NCBI GenBank assembly: GCA_001045525.1
Contig: LDWW01000001.1
Location: forward strand, 62,001-126,000
Direction: 5' to 3'
Source: Chitinispirillum alkaliphilum
GTDB lineage: Bacteria > Fibrobacterota > Chitinivibrionia > Chitinivibrionales > Chitinispirillaceae
Length of the DNA stretch: 64,000 nt
In this document: positions 25,403-34,054 of the stretch, piece by piece
How the letters are laid out: every line of letters begins with the position of its first letter
Position numbering within the stretch: the first letter of the stretch is position 1
Notes under the pieces: model-generated
Database searches by the model: none
Seen by the model: only the letters and a program-made list of their open reading frames with translations
What the model was told of the DNA's origin: nothing
Translations under genes and position numbers: made by a program

Positions 25403-26244
25403 CCGAGAAAAGCCGAAAAAATCCCCGAAGCGTTATTCCCGGATTTGGGCTGACAATGGGGTTTACTCTTGTATTCCTTTCACTTGTGGTGTTGATTCCA
25501 CTGTCAACAATTTTGCTAAAAACCTCATCTCTGTCCTGGGGTCAATTTGTAGCTATAATTACAGATGAACGAGTAATAGCTGCATATACTCTTACTCTGA
25601 CTGTCGCATTTTCCGCAGCAATAGTAAATGTGGTTTTCGGGGTTGTCATTTCCTGGGTGCTTATAAGGTATGATTTTCCGGGCAGAAAAATTCTGGATGG
25701 TCTTATTGATCTGCCCTTTGCACTGCCAACTGCAGTAGCGGGCATCTCGCTTACCGCAATTTATGCCCCAAATGGTTTGATCGGTGGGTTGTTGAATCCT
25801 TTGGGTATAAGTGTCGCATATGCACCTTTGGGTATAGTGATTGCACTTGTGTTCATCGGCCTTCCATTTGTAGTGAGAACTGTTCAGCCTGTTATCCAGG
25901 AATTTGACAAAGAGGTGGAAGAGGCTTCTGTTTGCTTAGGGGCATGCAGGTGGACCACATTCAGAAAAGTCATTTTTCCACAATTGCTCCCAGCGATATT
26001 AACCGGATTCGCACTGGCTCTTGCCAGGGGAATAGGGGAATATGGCTCTGTTATTTTCATCTCCGGAAACATGCCTTATGCCACAGAAGTGGTTTCTTTA
26101 CTTATAATGAGCCGCCTTGAGCAGTTTGATTACACTGGAGCTACTGCAATTGCTCTTGTAATGCTTATGACATCATTTGTAATTTTGCTCACTGTCAATC
26201 TTATTCAGTGGTATGCTGCCAGATTCACTCATGAAAGAAAGTGA
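25399..26244 (+). CDS. cysT: Sulfate ABC transporter permease CysT (CysU)
   Basis: The 281-residue inner-membrane permease has six hydrophobic segments. The EAA loop is EEASVCLGACRWTTFRKVIFP, preceded by a typical sulfate-permease segment (IDLPFALPTAVAGI). I start it at ATG 25399, which overlaps the stop of the binding-protein gene (ATGA); a longer frame would duplicate coding sequence of that gene. It forms the channel together with CysW. Confidence 0.93.
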   Translation: MTEKSRKNPRSVIPGFGLTMGFTLVFLSLVVLIPLSTILLKTSSLSWGQFVAIITDERVIAAYTLTLTVAFSAAIVNVVFGVVISWVLIRYDFPGRKILDGLIDLPFALPTAVAGISLTAIYAPNGLIGGLLNPLGISVAYAPLGIVIALVFIGLPFVVRTVQPVIQEFDKEVEEASVCLGACRWTTFRKVIFPQLLPAILTGFALALARGIGEYGSVIFISGNMPYATEVVSLLIMSRLEQFDYTGATAIALVMLMTSFVILLTVNLIQWYAARFTHERK

Positions 26245-27113
26245 AATTACGCACAATGCTCAACCAGATTAAAAGTTTAAAAAAAGTCAAAAGCCATATA
26301 TCAGAGCCCCCTCTGGTTAAAGCTCTGCTGATATCTGTAACGGTATTGTTTCTGTTTTTGGTACTGATTCTGCCGCTCATTACTGTTTTTATTCAGGCTT
26401 TCAGCTCTGGGTTAGTTCCCTACCTGAGCGCAATCAGGCACCCGGATGCAATTGCGGCTGTCCGTCTGACTCTGACAACCGTGGCAATTGCTGTGCCATT
26501 TAATGTATTGTTTGGGATATTTGCTGCATGGGCTGTAACTAAATTCAACTTTAAAGGTAAAAGTATCATTCTCTCCTTTATGGACCTGCCATTTGCTGTA
26601 TCACCTGTCATCGCAGGAATGATCTTTGTGCTCTTGTTTGGTGTCAGTGGGATATTCGGGCCACTTCTCTCAAAGCTTGATATTCAAATCATTTTTGCTC
26701 TGCCCGGAATTATCATTACAACTGTGTTTGTAACATTTTCCTATGTGGCGCGTGAGCTGATTCCGTTAATGCAGTCTCAGGGTACACTTGAAGAGGAGGC
26801 TGCAGTTTGTATGGGAGCTGGTGGGTGGAAAATTTTCAGAAAAATCACCTTACCAAACATCAAATGGGGTCTTCTCTACGGAACTATACTCTGCAGCGCA
26901 AGGGCAATCGGAGAATTTGGAGCGGTTTCAGTAGTTTCAGGACATATCAGAGGTAAAACAAATACGCTTCCATTGCACATAGAAATACTTTACAACGAAT
27001 ATCATTTTGTTGCCTCGTTTGCTGTTGCCTCTCTTCTGGTTGCCCTGGCTTTGATAACACTTGTATTAAGGAATTTACTTGAATGGAAACTTAACAGAAC
27101 GGAGCAAATATGA
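26241..27113 (+). CDS. cysW: Sulfate ABC transporter permease CysW
   Basis: The 290-residue permease is paralogous to CysT: FMDLPFAVSPVIAGMIFVLLFG and the EAA loop EEEAAVCMGAGGWKIFRKITLP. GEFGAVSVVSGHIRGKTNTLPL is strongly CysW-like. The GTG start overlaps the cysT stop (GTGA), and the gene ends overlapping cysA. A downstream ATG at 26256 is possible but loses the overlap. Confidence 0.93.
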   Translation: MKLRTMLNQIKSLKKVKSHISEPPLVKALLISVTVLFLFLVLILPLITVFIQAFSSGLVPYLSAIRHPDAIAAVRLTLTTVAIAVPFNVLFGIFAAWAVTKFNFKGKSIILSFMDLPFAVSPVIAGMIFVLLFGVSGIFGPLLSKLDIQIIFALPGIIITTVFVTFSYVARELIPLMQSQGTLEEEAAVCMGAGGWKIFRKITLPNIKWGLLYGTILCSARAIGEFGAVSVVSGHIRGKTNTLPLHIEILYNEYHFVASFAVASLLVALALITLVLRNLLEWKLNRTEQI

Positions 27114-28171
27114 TGCATGTCAGTATTAATTCGCTTTCAAAGAAATTTGGCTCCTTTAGTGCTGTTAGTAATGTCAGCTTTGAAATAAAAAAAGGAAAAC
27201 TTATCGGGCTTCTGGGGCCAAGCGGTGGCGGAAAGACAACTATTCTGAGACTACTGGCAGGTTTGGAATACCCTGATAGTGGGGAAATTTACATTCATGG
27301 CGAAAGGGTTAACGACTATAAGCCGCAAAAAAGACAAATCGGGTTTGTGTTCCAAAATTATGCACTTTTCAGACATATGAGTGTGTTTGACAATATTGCT
27401 TTTGGGTTACATGTCCAGAAAAGAAAGAAGAGTGAAATCAAAACCAGAGTGAGAGAACTGCTGGAGCTAACAGACTTAGAAGGTGTGGAGAAAAGATTAC
27501 CCGGCCAGCTCTCCGGGGGACAGAGGCAGCGTGTTGCATTTGCCAGGGCACTTGCCCCCGAGCCACAGTTATTGCTGCTTGATGAACCATTTGCTGCTAT
27601 AGATGCAAAGGTGCGCAAAGAACTAAGAACATGGCTCAAGGACATGAACCAGCGTCTTGGCGTAACCACCATTTTCGTTACTCATGATCAGGAAGAAGCC
27701 GTTGAGATAGCGGATGAAATAATCATTGTAAATAAAGGGCAAATTGAACAAATGGGTACACCTGTTCAAATTTACAACGAACCGGCTACTCCGTTTGTTG
27801 CAAGTTTCGTTGGGGAGTCAAACTATCTGGACTCAGTATCCCAATTCAAGGGATTCCCTTCGGAAATCAAAAATGCAAAGGCCATAATCAGACCTGAATT
27901 TGTGGAAATCGGGAGAAAAAATGAAATCACTTCACCTTATGCTTCCGAGACAGGGGAGGTCAAGCATGTCTTCTTCAGAGGAGACAGCTGGCAAATTGAT
28001 GTTCAGGTGGGAGAAACTGTTCTGTTCGGTTTCAGATCAGTTAAAAAAGATCCGCTCAAAATTGGGGAAAAAGTATTGGTCTTAATTCACAAAGTTTACA
28101 TATTTGATGGTAAGGATAGTTCTATTATGGGAAACAATTTGCTTGTTGACCCCATGCCTGTCTACATCTAA
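27110..28171 (+). CDS. cysA: Sulfate ABC transporter ATP-binding protein CysA
   Basis: The 353-residue ATPase has Walker A GPSGGGKTT (about 35-43), the Q-loop FVFQNYALFRHMSVFDNI, signature LSGGQRQRVAFARAL, Walker B LLLLDEPFAAID and the switch His in VTHDQEEA. The C-terminal part (about 240-353) is a TOBE-type regulatory domain (ETGEVKHVFFRGDSWQIDV). It energises CysTW and completes the uptake system. ATG overlaps the cysW stop. This is the last clearly intact transport gene; decayed asr sequence follows within 40 nt. Confidence 0.95.
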   Translation: MMHVSINSLSKKFGSFSAVSNVSFEIKKGKLIGLLGPSGGGKTTILRLLAGLEYPDSGEIYIHGERVNDYKPQKRQIGFVFQNYALFRHMSVFDNIAFGLHVQKRKKSEIKTRVRELLELTDLEGVEKRLPGQLSGGQRQRVAFARALAPEPQLLLLDEPFAAIDAKVRKELRTWLKDMNQRLGVTTIFVTHDQEEAVEIADEIIIVNKGQIEQMGTPVQIYNEPATPFVASFVGESNYLDSVSQFKGFPSEIKNAKAIIRPEFVEIGRKNEITSPYASETGEVKHVFFRGDSWQIDVQVGETVLFGFRSVKKDPLKIGEKVLVLIHKVYIFDGKDSSIMGNNLLVDPMPVYI

Positions 28172-28209
28172 AAACAGAAATCAGCACGAAGAAAATTCGG
28201 AGGTAACAA

Positions 28210-28632
28210 ATGGATCAGGCAACTATGCAAAAGAGCAATCCTTGACACAAAATCTGGATGGGCTTGGGGAGAAATCTGACTTCAATATCCGTTTCCCTGA
28301 AAAAACGGGACCAATGTAGTTGTCCCTGATGTAGAAAAGATGCCATCACAAATGTATAACCACTCTTTGTGGAATGAATATGACGATGTATATCGTGTGG
28401 ACGTTGTAATATATCATGTGTCACTTGTAGCTGTTTCTCAACCGTCGATATGGAATATGAGGAAAACCAGAACGTAGGTGAAAGACGCCGTGTGTGGGAT
28501 GGGTGCCATCTTGATGGATTCACCGACATGGCAGGAGGGCATAGTTTCAGGGTGAAAAAAAACGAAAGGATTATAAAAAGAGATTTGGTACCCATATGTG
28601 TATTGGGTGTTTGGGCGATGTGATAACACGGT
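28210..28632 (+). pseudogene. asrA: Decayed asrA remnant (anaerobic sulfite reductase subunit A, C-terminal part)
   Basis: AsrA-like sequence is spread over several frames. One frame gives the segment leading to the first cluster (VEKMPSQMYNHSLWNEYD, about 28341-28384). After losing a base, the next frame (28384 on) gives RCISCGRCNISCVTCSCF, GERRRVWDGCHLDGF and MAGGHSFR. After a further short deletion a third frame gives DYKKRFGTHMCIGC (about 28575-28613), and a shifted GRCDN follows. These are the successive 4Fe-4S ferredoxin motifs of AsrA in the right order. The N-terminal two thirds are missing or unrecognisable; a GGAGG-preceded ATG at 28210 runs only 11 codons. It cannot make an AsrA protein. 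Confidence 0.82.
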
Positions 28633-28635
28633 CAG

Positions 28636-29130
28636 AACGCTCGATCTGTATTGGCTGCCAGGCATGTGTGAAAAACTGTCGTCAGAAAGTTACAGATGCT
28701 CTTTCACTAAAAAACTGACAGGTCAAAAGAAATGAGAAGATCTGTATCGGGTGCGGGGAGTGTATATTATCATGCCCCACAGGTGCATGGACAAGAAAAT
28801 CAAAAAATTTCTTCAGGTTGTGATATGGGAAGAACAGGTAAGAAAAACCCAAGACTTGCACAACCGTTCTTAAATTGGGTAAGTGAAGAAACTGTACTGA
28901 AAGTGATCGAAAATATGTATACTTACATAGATCACTTTATCGATAAAACGCTGGTCAAAGAGCATGTGGATTATATTGTAGACAGGACAGGGTACCCGGT
29001 ATTCAGGGATTGGGTACTGCGTGATGTTGAGCTAAACAAAGAGGCGAAAGTCGCAAAACCATATCAACTGGACAGGGTACAGATACGGTTCAGAAAACAA
29101 TCTTCGCTGATGTACGAAATCATTTTATGA
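28636..29130 (+). pseudogene. asrC: Decayed asrC remnant (anaerobic sulfite reductase subunit C, C-terminal half)
   Basis: Starting about 28636, one frame reads SERSICIGCQACVKNC, meets an in-frame TGA at 28716-28718, and continues NEKICIGCGECILSCPTGAW. This is the tandem 4Fe-4S ferredoxin pair of AsrC. Two more frameshifts near 28815-28830 lead to GRTGKKNPRLAQPFLNWV and on to VLRDVELNKEAKVAKPY, the C-terminal AsrC region, which stays open to the TGA at 29130. The siroheme-binding N-terminal half is absent, and so is asrB between asrA and asrC. An open frame beginning at 28732 is therefore only a fragment. Its stop overlaps the start of the hemA-like gene. Confidence 0.85.
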
Positions 29131-30008
29131 TTACACTAAAAGGAATAGATCAGTCCTTCTCGATAAGAGAACGGGAAAAAGCAATTTCGGAACTAAGGCC
29201 TTCTCCCGATAAGCCTTATGTGTATATTCAAACCTGCAACAGGGTTGAACTGTATGAAGGAGACGGCACTGCCGGGTTCGAAACCGCTTTACATATCTTC
29301 AAGGTGGTGTCGGGCCTGAAGTCCTCTATGCTTGGGGAAAATCACATTCAGGGACAGGTGAAAAGAGCATATATGGCAGCTATAGAAGAGAACCATATTT
29401 CACCAGGTCTTCACCACCTTTTTCAGGCAGCTCTAAGAACAGGGAAAAGAGTAAGGACAGAAACTTCGATCGCGCGTGGTTCTGTTTCCCACAGTCAGGC
29501 TGCTTTTACACTGTTGCAAAAAAGCATTTGCGCTCTCTACTCAAAAAAAATTTTGTTGATAGGCATAAACCATCTTACTACCAATATCGTCTATCTTCTC
29601 AAAAATATTGGAAACGAAGAGTTGTATCTTTGTAACCGAACTGATTCGACAGCTTTCAGCCAGGCTGAAAAACTGTTTTGTAAAACAGTGCCATATGAAA
29701 ATTTCAGAAAAAAACTGGACCAAATCGATGTGATTATAACAGCCACCGCATCATCAAAGCCCCTGTTGTTAGCCAAGGAATTCCCTGTTAGTAAAGAAGT
29801 GGTATGTGTTGATTTGTCTGTGCCAAGAAACATTGAAGAGTGTGCGGGGGATCTATCTCATGTACAGTTGTACAATCTCGACGATGTGGAGCGTTGTGTT
29901 GAATTCAATTTAAATATGCGGAAAAAGGCTCTCGAAAAAGCTGAAGCAATTATTATGGAAGAAGCAAAAAGTTACTGGGCACAAAAAGAAAATAGAATTT
30001 ACGCATGA
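29127..30008 (+). CDS. Short glutamyl-tRNA reductase-like protein (HemA paralogue)
   Basis: The 293-residue protein carries the HemA catalytic region: TCNRVELYE with the thioester Cys 37, and GLKSSMLGENHIQGQVKRAY with the tRNA/glutamyl-binding His nearby. It differs from normal HemA (about 420 residues) in three ways. The N-terminal GxNH motif is GIDQ, the NADPH loop GxGxxG is GINHLT, and the C-terminal dimerisation domain is missing after about residue 290. Short HemA paralogues occur beside siroheme and sulfite-reductase genes in other anaerobes. Supplying precursor for siroheme is a plausible past or present role, and asr decay beside it suggests function may be fading. It overlaps the asrC remnant by 4 nt. 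Confidence 0.75.
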   Translation: MITLKGIDQSFSIREREKAISELRPSPDKPYVYIQTCNRVELYEGDGTAGFETALHIFKVVSGLKSSMLGENHIQGQVKRAYMAAIEENHISPGLHHLFQAALRTGKRVRTETSIARGSVSHSQAAFTLLQKSICALYSKKILLIGINHLTTNIVYLLKNIGNEELYLCNRTDSTAFSQAEKLFCKTVPYENFRKKLDQIDVIITATASSKPLLLAKEFPVSKEVVCVDLSVPRNIEECAGDLSHVQLYNLDDVERCVEFNLNMRKKALEKAEAIIMEEAKSYWAQKENRIYA

Positions 30009-30260
30009 AAGCGGCTCTGTTTAACTCGCTGTGGACAGAAGAAATCATGCAAGCAGGAAAATCCCAGAATCTCTAAATGGCACTCCTTCTGGAATAATAA
30101 AAAGTAAAAACCAGAAAGGATTTGAACTGGAGCTGATACGGTACAGGTTAAGGCTTTTGTGTGTATATCATGTAAAAAAGCAGGGCCAGCTTGTAAAAAG
30201 AGTAAGATTCCTTAGTATCTTAACTTTGCAGGATGGTCGATGTAAAGAGAATGCCTGGAA
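30009..30260 (+). other. Non-coding end of the sulfur island, possible tetrapyrrole-gene scar
   Basis: The 252 bases hold no intact gene. An ATG overlapping the hemA-like stop opens 23 codons (LWTEEIMQAGKSQNL, then TAA) that faintly resemble the start of porphobilinogen deaminase (HemC: LALWQxE...). The rest is broken in all plus frames. Given the decayed asr genes upstream, a hemC remnant is possible but not demonstrated. Confidence 0.3.
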
Positions 30261-33200
30261 TCATATTGAATATTTCCTTTCAAATGCATTCATTCGTCTT
30301 CTCATCCTGTTAGCAACATCTCCCTTAATATCGATCTCTTCAACCTGATCACATAGAGAAAATGCTTCAGCGATCATCTTATCGTTATTGTCGGAGGTTC
30401 TTTTGTTTTCGATCTCAGCAATGAGAGCCATCTGCAGATGTTCAAAAGCTTCAAGATCGTAGCTGTGACATAGCACGCTTCTCAACATCATTATTGCTTT
30501 TTTGTTCTGGTTTTTATGATAAAAAACAATGCCCGAACAGGTTCTTCTGTAGAGATCTATATCCGATTTGTATTCTTGTCCGCACTCAGGAGGAACCGGG
30601 AGCAGGTCATCATTTCCCAAATCAACGCTTTCAGGATCAGTATATGAAAGAACCGCCAACTGGGTTAGCCTTGTAAACAGGCAGAGCTTTTTGGAGGTCC
30701 AATCCATATCCAGATAGTCGTATTCGAGTCTTTTGTACACTTTATCTTTAATATTTGTATAGGTGTTTTCGAAAAGAGAGTATGCCTTAGGAATATCTCT
30801 GTTTTTCCGATATGTAAGACCTCTGTAATATTTGGCAAGGAAACAATCTTTACCCTCATCAGCGGATCCAAAATACTCTGCCGCGTTCTGATAATCGCCA
30901 CTTGCCAGAAATGCTCTTCCAAGCCAGAAATTTGAAGCAATTTTGTAATTGTGTTTATCAACTATCCATCGAAAAGAGAAAAGTCCGGAACTGTAATCAA
31001 GAGCTTCAAATGCATATTTAAGATGCTCCTGAGCAAGTCTTTTATTTTTCTCATTTTCAGCCAGCCTGACCTTACTTGCACCTGCTCTGATAAAGAGCCT
31101 TTCAACCCTCAGGCTATATACGCTCTCTTTTACTTTCCAGATCTTTAGCGGTTTCCAGTTCTCCTTATGAGTACATATTGCCTCTATGAAATTATTATAT
31201 GCAAGCTGATATTCGCCCTTACTGTAATGCAGTTCTGCTTCAGCTTCAAAGAAGTATGTGTTGAGAGGGTCATCATCGACAATGCCTTTCTTTTTGTAAG
31301 TACTTTCCTCGTTATCTGTTTTTTCTGAAAAGTTTCGGTTCAGTGTACATGCGAGTAATTGTAAGGAATGAAGCTTCAAACTATTGATTTCTTCAGGATA
31401 TTTTTCCAAAAGCTTTATGGCTTGTCCGAAGCAATTGTGAGCATTCTCGTAGCACTCTTCATTGAGAAACAGTCTGCCTTGAAGAGCGCATATCTGACCA
31501 TTTTTCCAGTCTTCAAGGGGGATAAGGGTCTGCTTTTTTTTGATTTCATCGAGAACTTGTGGGTTTTCTGAATATTCAGAAAACTTCTCTTCCAACCCAC
31601 GGGAAAATTCCCATAATACCTTAATCCATTTCAGATCTTCCTTCTTTTCCGGAATATTTTCTTTTAGCCTGAAAAGTACAGGGTGAGATATTGCACCGGG
31701 GCGTTTTTTAAGATTTGAGACAGATACAACGTAAAGTTCTTCATTCCGGCACTCTTTCAAGATCTGGCATTCAAGGATATTGCCCCAAATATCTAAATTG
31801 TCGGGTTCGAAGGTGAGTGTTTCAATGAAAAATTTTTCTGCTTTTTCCGGTTGCCCCAGTCGGAGATAGATCCTTCCAAAGTAGTAGTGAGTTGCGAAAT
31901 TATTCGGATTAACGGCAATCGCTTTTTTGATAAATTTCTTTGCCTGTAATGCGTGGTAGCTGAAACTGATTTTACCAACATCTTCTTTTTTGTTTTCAAT
32001 CATTTTGCTGTGGGTTAGTGCTATGGTCTGAAGCGCATCGGTCATGAGAAATTTATCATTTTGTTTTTCGGCGAGTTTAAGTGTTTCTCTTGCATATTTG
32101 AGGGACAATTTGTGCTTTAGCCAGATAAAATAGAGGTTTGATCGGAGAAAATGACCATAGGCGTTGCTGGAGTCAAGCTGGTTAATTCTTTTACATATTG
32201 ACTCAATCTCATTGCAGTCATCAATAATTTCTGGAGGCAGGCGGTTGATAGGATTTATGTAATACTCCTCAGCGTTCTCAATTGTCTTTGTAAGCCTAAT
32301 ATGGGCCAGACTAATATGGGCCTGAATGTTTTCCGGGTTCTCTGTCACTATAGACTTAAGGAGATTCAATGCATATTCGTTAAGGTTCAGAGAGTGGTAT
32401 ACCATTGCAAGACTGCACTTTGCGTGGTAGAAATTTTCGTAATCGCGAAGAGCAGATCTGAAATGCCGCTCTGCATCTATCAACAAAAGGTTCCGTTTGC
32501 TGTGACGGTTTAATGCATCCTGATAAGCCCTTATGCCCTCATTGTAGGACTGAAGTGCTCTGGTAGGAATTTTCTCTTCACTGGCAGAAAAAAGTGACAT
32601 GATTTCTGCTGCAAGGTGTTCGATCTGTTCGGCTATGGGGGGCTGGTCGCTATTGATCTTTTGTTCATGAAGGCCATAATGCGAATTGATCCGTATTACA
32701 CGGTCCTGTCCAATACCTTTGACATAACATACCAATACCCTTTTTCCTTCTTCGTCTATTATTTTGCCTGAAACCCTGACTTTTGCCCTCACGAATAAGC
32801 GGCGGAGAATTTTAAACGGAAACTCAAATTTTGTACCGGAATAGGAGATTTTCAGCTCCTGAGATTCTTCCTGCCTTGTATAGCTTCCTGCGGATATCTC
32901 CATGTCCCTAAGTGGAACGTACGCTAATCTCCTGCTGTGGTTTTCCTGCTCTCCGGTTTGATAAAGTCTTATCAAGCGGTAAAGTTCTGCTCTAAGCAGG
33001 GTGGCGATACCATGTGCCTTTTTGTTGTGATCTTCCTCTCCCTCGAACTCCTCTATGAGTATACCTTTTGTTCTCCTTGTAATATGTAAAAGCAAAAAAC
33101 TCAGTAAAGATGTAAGTCCTAAGTAGAGATAAAAGGCACGAAGAGTACACAGGCATGGAGCGATAGTGCTAACTATAGGAGAAATGATTGTGATTAGATA

Positions 33201-33461
33201 TACAAGGATCCAGGATAAAAGAAAAAGTATTGATACAACTGGAATTTTGTTCACAATACTGATTCCGGGTTTAAAAATTATCAGTAATACTGAAATCAGG
33301 GTTATTATAAACAAAATTGCACAAACCGGATTTAATGGCTGCTGGATAACCCATAAATCAGAGTGTGGGAAGAGAATTGAAGAGGAAATCAGGAGAATAA
33401 ATACCCCATACAATATAAGAATCGAACTGATCTGAAATGATTCAGTGTGACGATTTCCCAT
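30261..33461 (-). CDS. Membrane-anchored TPR-repeat protein, function unknown
   Basis: The protein has 1066 residues from ATG 33461, chosen because GAGGG lies 7 nt upstream; an in-frame ATG at 33545 has no ribosome-binding site. The first 150 residues contain about four hydrophobic segments (SILILYGVFILLISSSILF and others). Then comes a soluble region, followed from about residue 330 by many tetratricopeptide-type helical pairs (YHAKCSLAMVYHSLNLNEYALNLL, THYYFGRIYLRLGQPEKAEKFF). TPRs mediate protein contacts. No enzymatic motif is visible. The gene stands alone, convergent with the end of the sulfur island. Charged, lysine-rich repeats set it apart from the acidic TPR protein at 52324. Confidence 0.8.
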   Translation of the reverse strand: MGNRHTESFQISSILILYGVFILLISSSILFPHSDLWVIQQPLNPVCAILFIITLISVLLIIFKPGISIVNKIPVVSILFLLSWILVYLITIISPIVSTIAPCLCTLRAFYLYLGLTSLLSFLLLHITRRTKGILIEEFEGEEDHNKKAHGIATLLRAELYRLIRLYQTGEQENHSRRLAYVPLRDMEISAGSYTRQEESQELKISYSGTKFEFPFKILRRLFVRAKVRVSGKIIDEEGKRVLVCYVKGIGQDRVIRINSHYGLHEQKINSDQPPIAEQIEHLAAEIMSLFSASEEKIPTRALQSYNEGIRAYQDALNRHSKRNLLLIDAERHFRSALRDYENFYHAKCSLAMVYHSLNLNEYALNLLKSIVTENPENIQAHISLAHIRLTKTIENAEEYYINPINRLPPEIIDDCNEIESICKRINQLDSSNAYGHFLRSNLYFIWLKHKLSLKYARETLKLAEKQNDKFLMTDALQTIALTHSKMIENKKEDVGKISFSYHALQAKKFIKKAIAVNPNNFATHYYFGRIYLRLGQPEKAEKFFIETLTFEPDNLDIWGNILECQILKECRNEELYVVSVSNLKKRPGAISHPVLFRLKENIPEKKEDLKWIKVLWEFSRGLEEKFSEYSENPQVLDEIKKKQTLIPLEDWKNGQICALQGRLFLNEECYENAHNCFGQAIKLLEKYPEEINSLKLHSLQLLACTLNRNFSEKTDNEESTYKKKGIVDDDPLNTYFFEAEAELHYSKGEYQLAYNNFIEAICTHKENWKPLKIWKVKESVYSLRVERLFIRAGASKVRLAENEKNKRLAQEHLKYAFEALDYSSGLFSFRWIVDKHNYKIASNFWLGRAFLASGDYQNAAEYFGSADEGKDCFLAKYYRGLTYRKNRDIPKAYSLFENTYTNIKDKVYKRLEYDYLDMDWTSKKLCLFTRLTQLAVLSYTDPESVDLGNDDLLPVPPECGQEYKSDIDLYRRTCSGIVFYHKNQNKKAIMMLRSVLCHSYDLEAFEHLQMALIAEIENKRTSDNNDKMIAEAFSLCDQVEEIDIKGDVANRMRRRMNAFERKYSI

Positions 33462-34054
33462 GTTTGTTCCCTCTTCTGCGTGTACATTGGATTCGCCATT
33501 CCCATTCAGAATGTTAGAGGAGCAAACATACTGCCGTGGATCCATAAATTTTGATATAATTGTGACACCTGAGACTCATAAGAACAATTATAAGCTAAGG
33601 AATAGAAATAGAGATATTCTGGGCGCCTGCCGCGGACAGCTCGACCAGGCCACGGTAAATTTACCGGTTCTCCTCCGCGCTGCGCCCCCCTCACCCGGGC
33701 GTGGTTTACCCTGCGACACTTGAGAATACACAGCATTTGATTTTTTTCAGAATTTCTCTGCAGATTGGGCAGTTCTGAACGGGGCGGTTTTGTTATGGCA
33801 GCACTGTAAAGGTTTACTGTTTCAGGTAAATCGGCCAAATATATACCTCATGTGGGCAGATATAGTGAAATTAGCGAGCGGCCGGACTAAGGCTTCAACA
33901 CACTTATTATACAGATCACACCAAAATGTAACATAAGTAAAAATTTGAGAAAGTCTCATTTACTCTCCCCCTACTTCCGGCACTCCGATCCTCAAAAAAA
34001 GAGGGACAGCCTTATGGACATGTCCCTCTCATTATATCTTGCATTAAGGATGAA
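33462..34054. other. Gap with a G+C-rich patch and a terminator
   Basis: Nearly 600 bases without a gene. At about 33609-33720 a strongly G+C-rich block (CGCCTGCCGCGGAC, CCACGGTAAATTTACCGG with a palindromic core, CACCCGGGCG) interrupts AT-rich flanks. Its origin is unclear and no frame is credible; a minus-strand frame at 33506-33838 is Arg/Pro-rich through the patch only. The rest is AT-rich up to the terminator at 33994. Confidence 0.6.
33994..34028 (-). terminator. Intrinsic terminator of the BNR-repeat protein gene
   Basis: On the minus strand GAGGGACA pairs with TGTCCCTC (arms 34021-34028 and 34001-34008) with a 12-nt loop. Seven A residues on the plus strand (33994-34000) give the U-tract. 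It lies about 27 nt after the stop codon at 34055. Confidence 0.85.

Noticed and set aside
28716-28718. In-frame TGA between the two ferredoxin clusters as a possible selenocysteine codon
   Set aside because: Sec would sit in a variable spacer, and other frameshifts nearby show the gene is simply decayed.
28732-28830. Start of a 132-codon frame at 28732 as an independent gene
   Set aside because: Only its later part is AsrC-like; the first 30 or so residues are out-of-frame translation of the ferredoxin cluster. It is part of a pseudogene.
29270-29300. TTCGAA motif resembling a tRNA T-loop
   Set aside because: It is inside the hemA-like coding region and no cloverleaf can be drawn around it.
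30031-30348. 105-codon frame after the hemA-like gene
   Set aside because: It runs into the antisense of the TPR gene and has no family signature.
33506-33838. 110-codon minus-strand frame through the G+C-rich patch
   Set aside because: It has no ribosome-binding site and its composition changes abruptly at the patch edges, unlike a gene.
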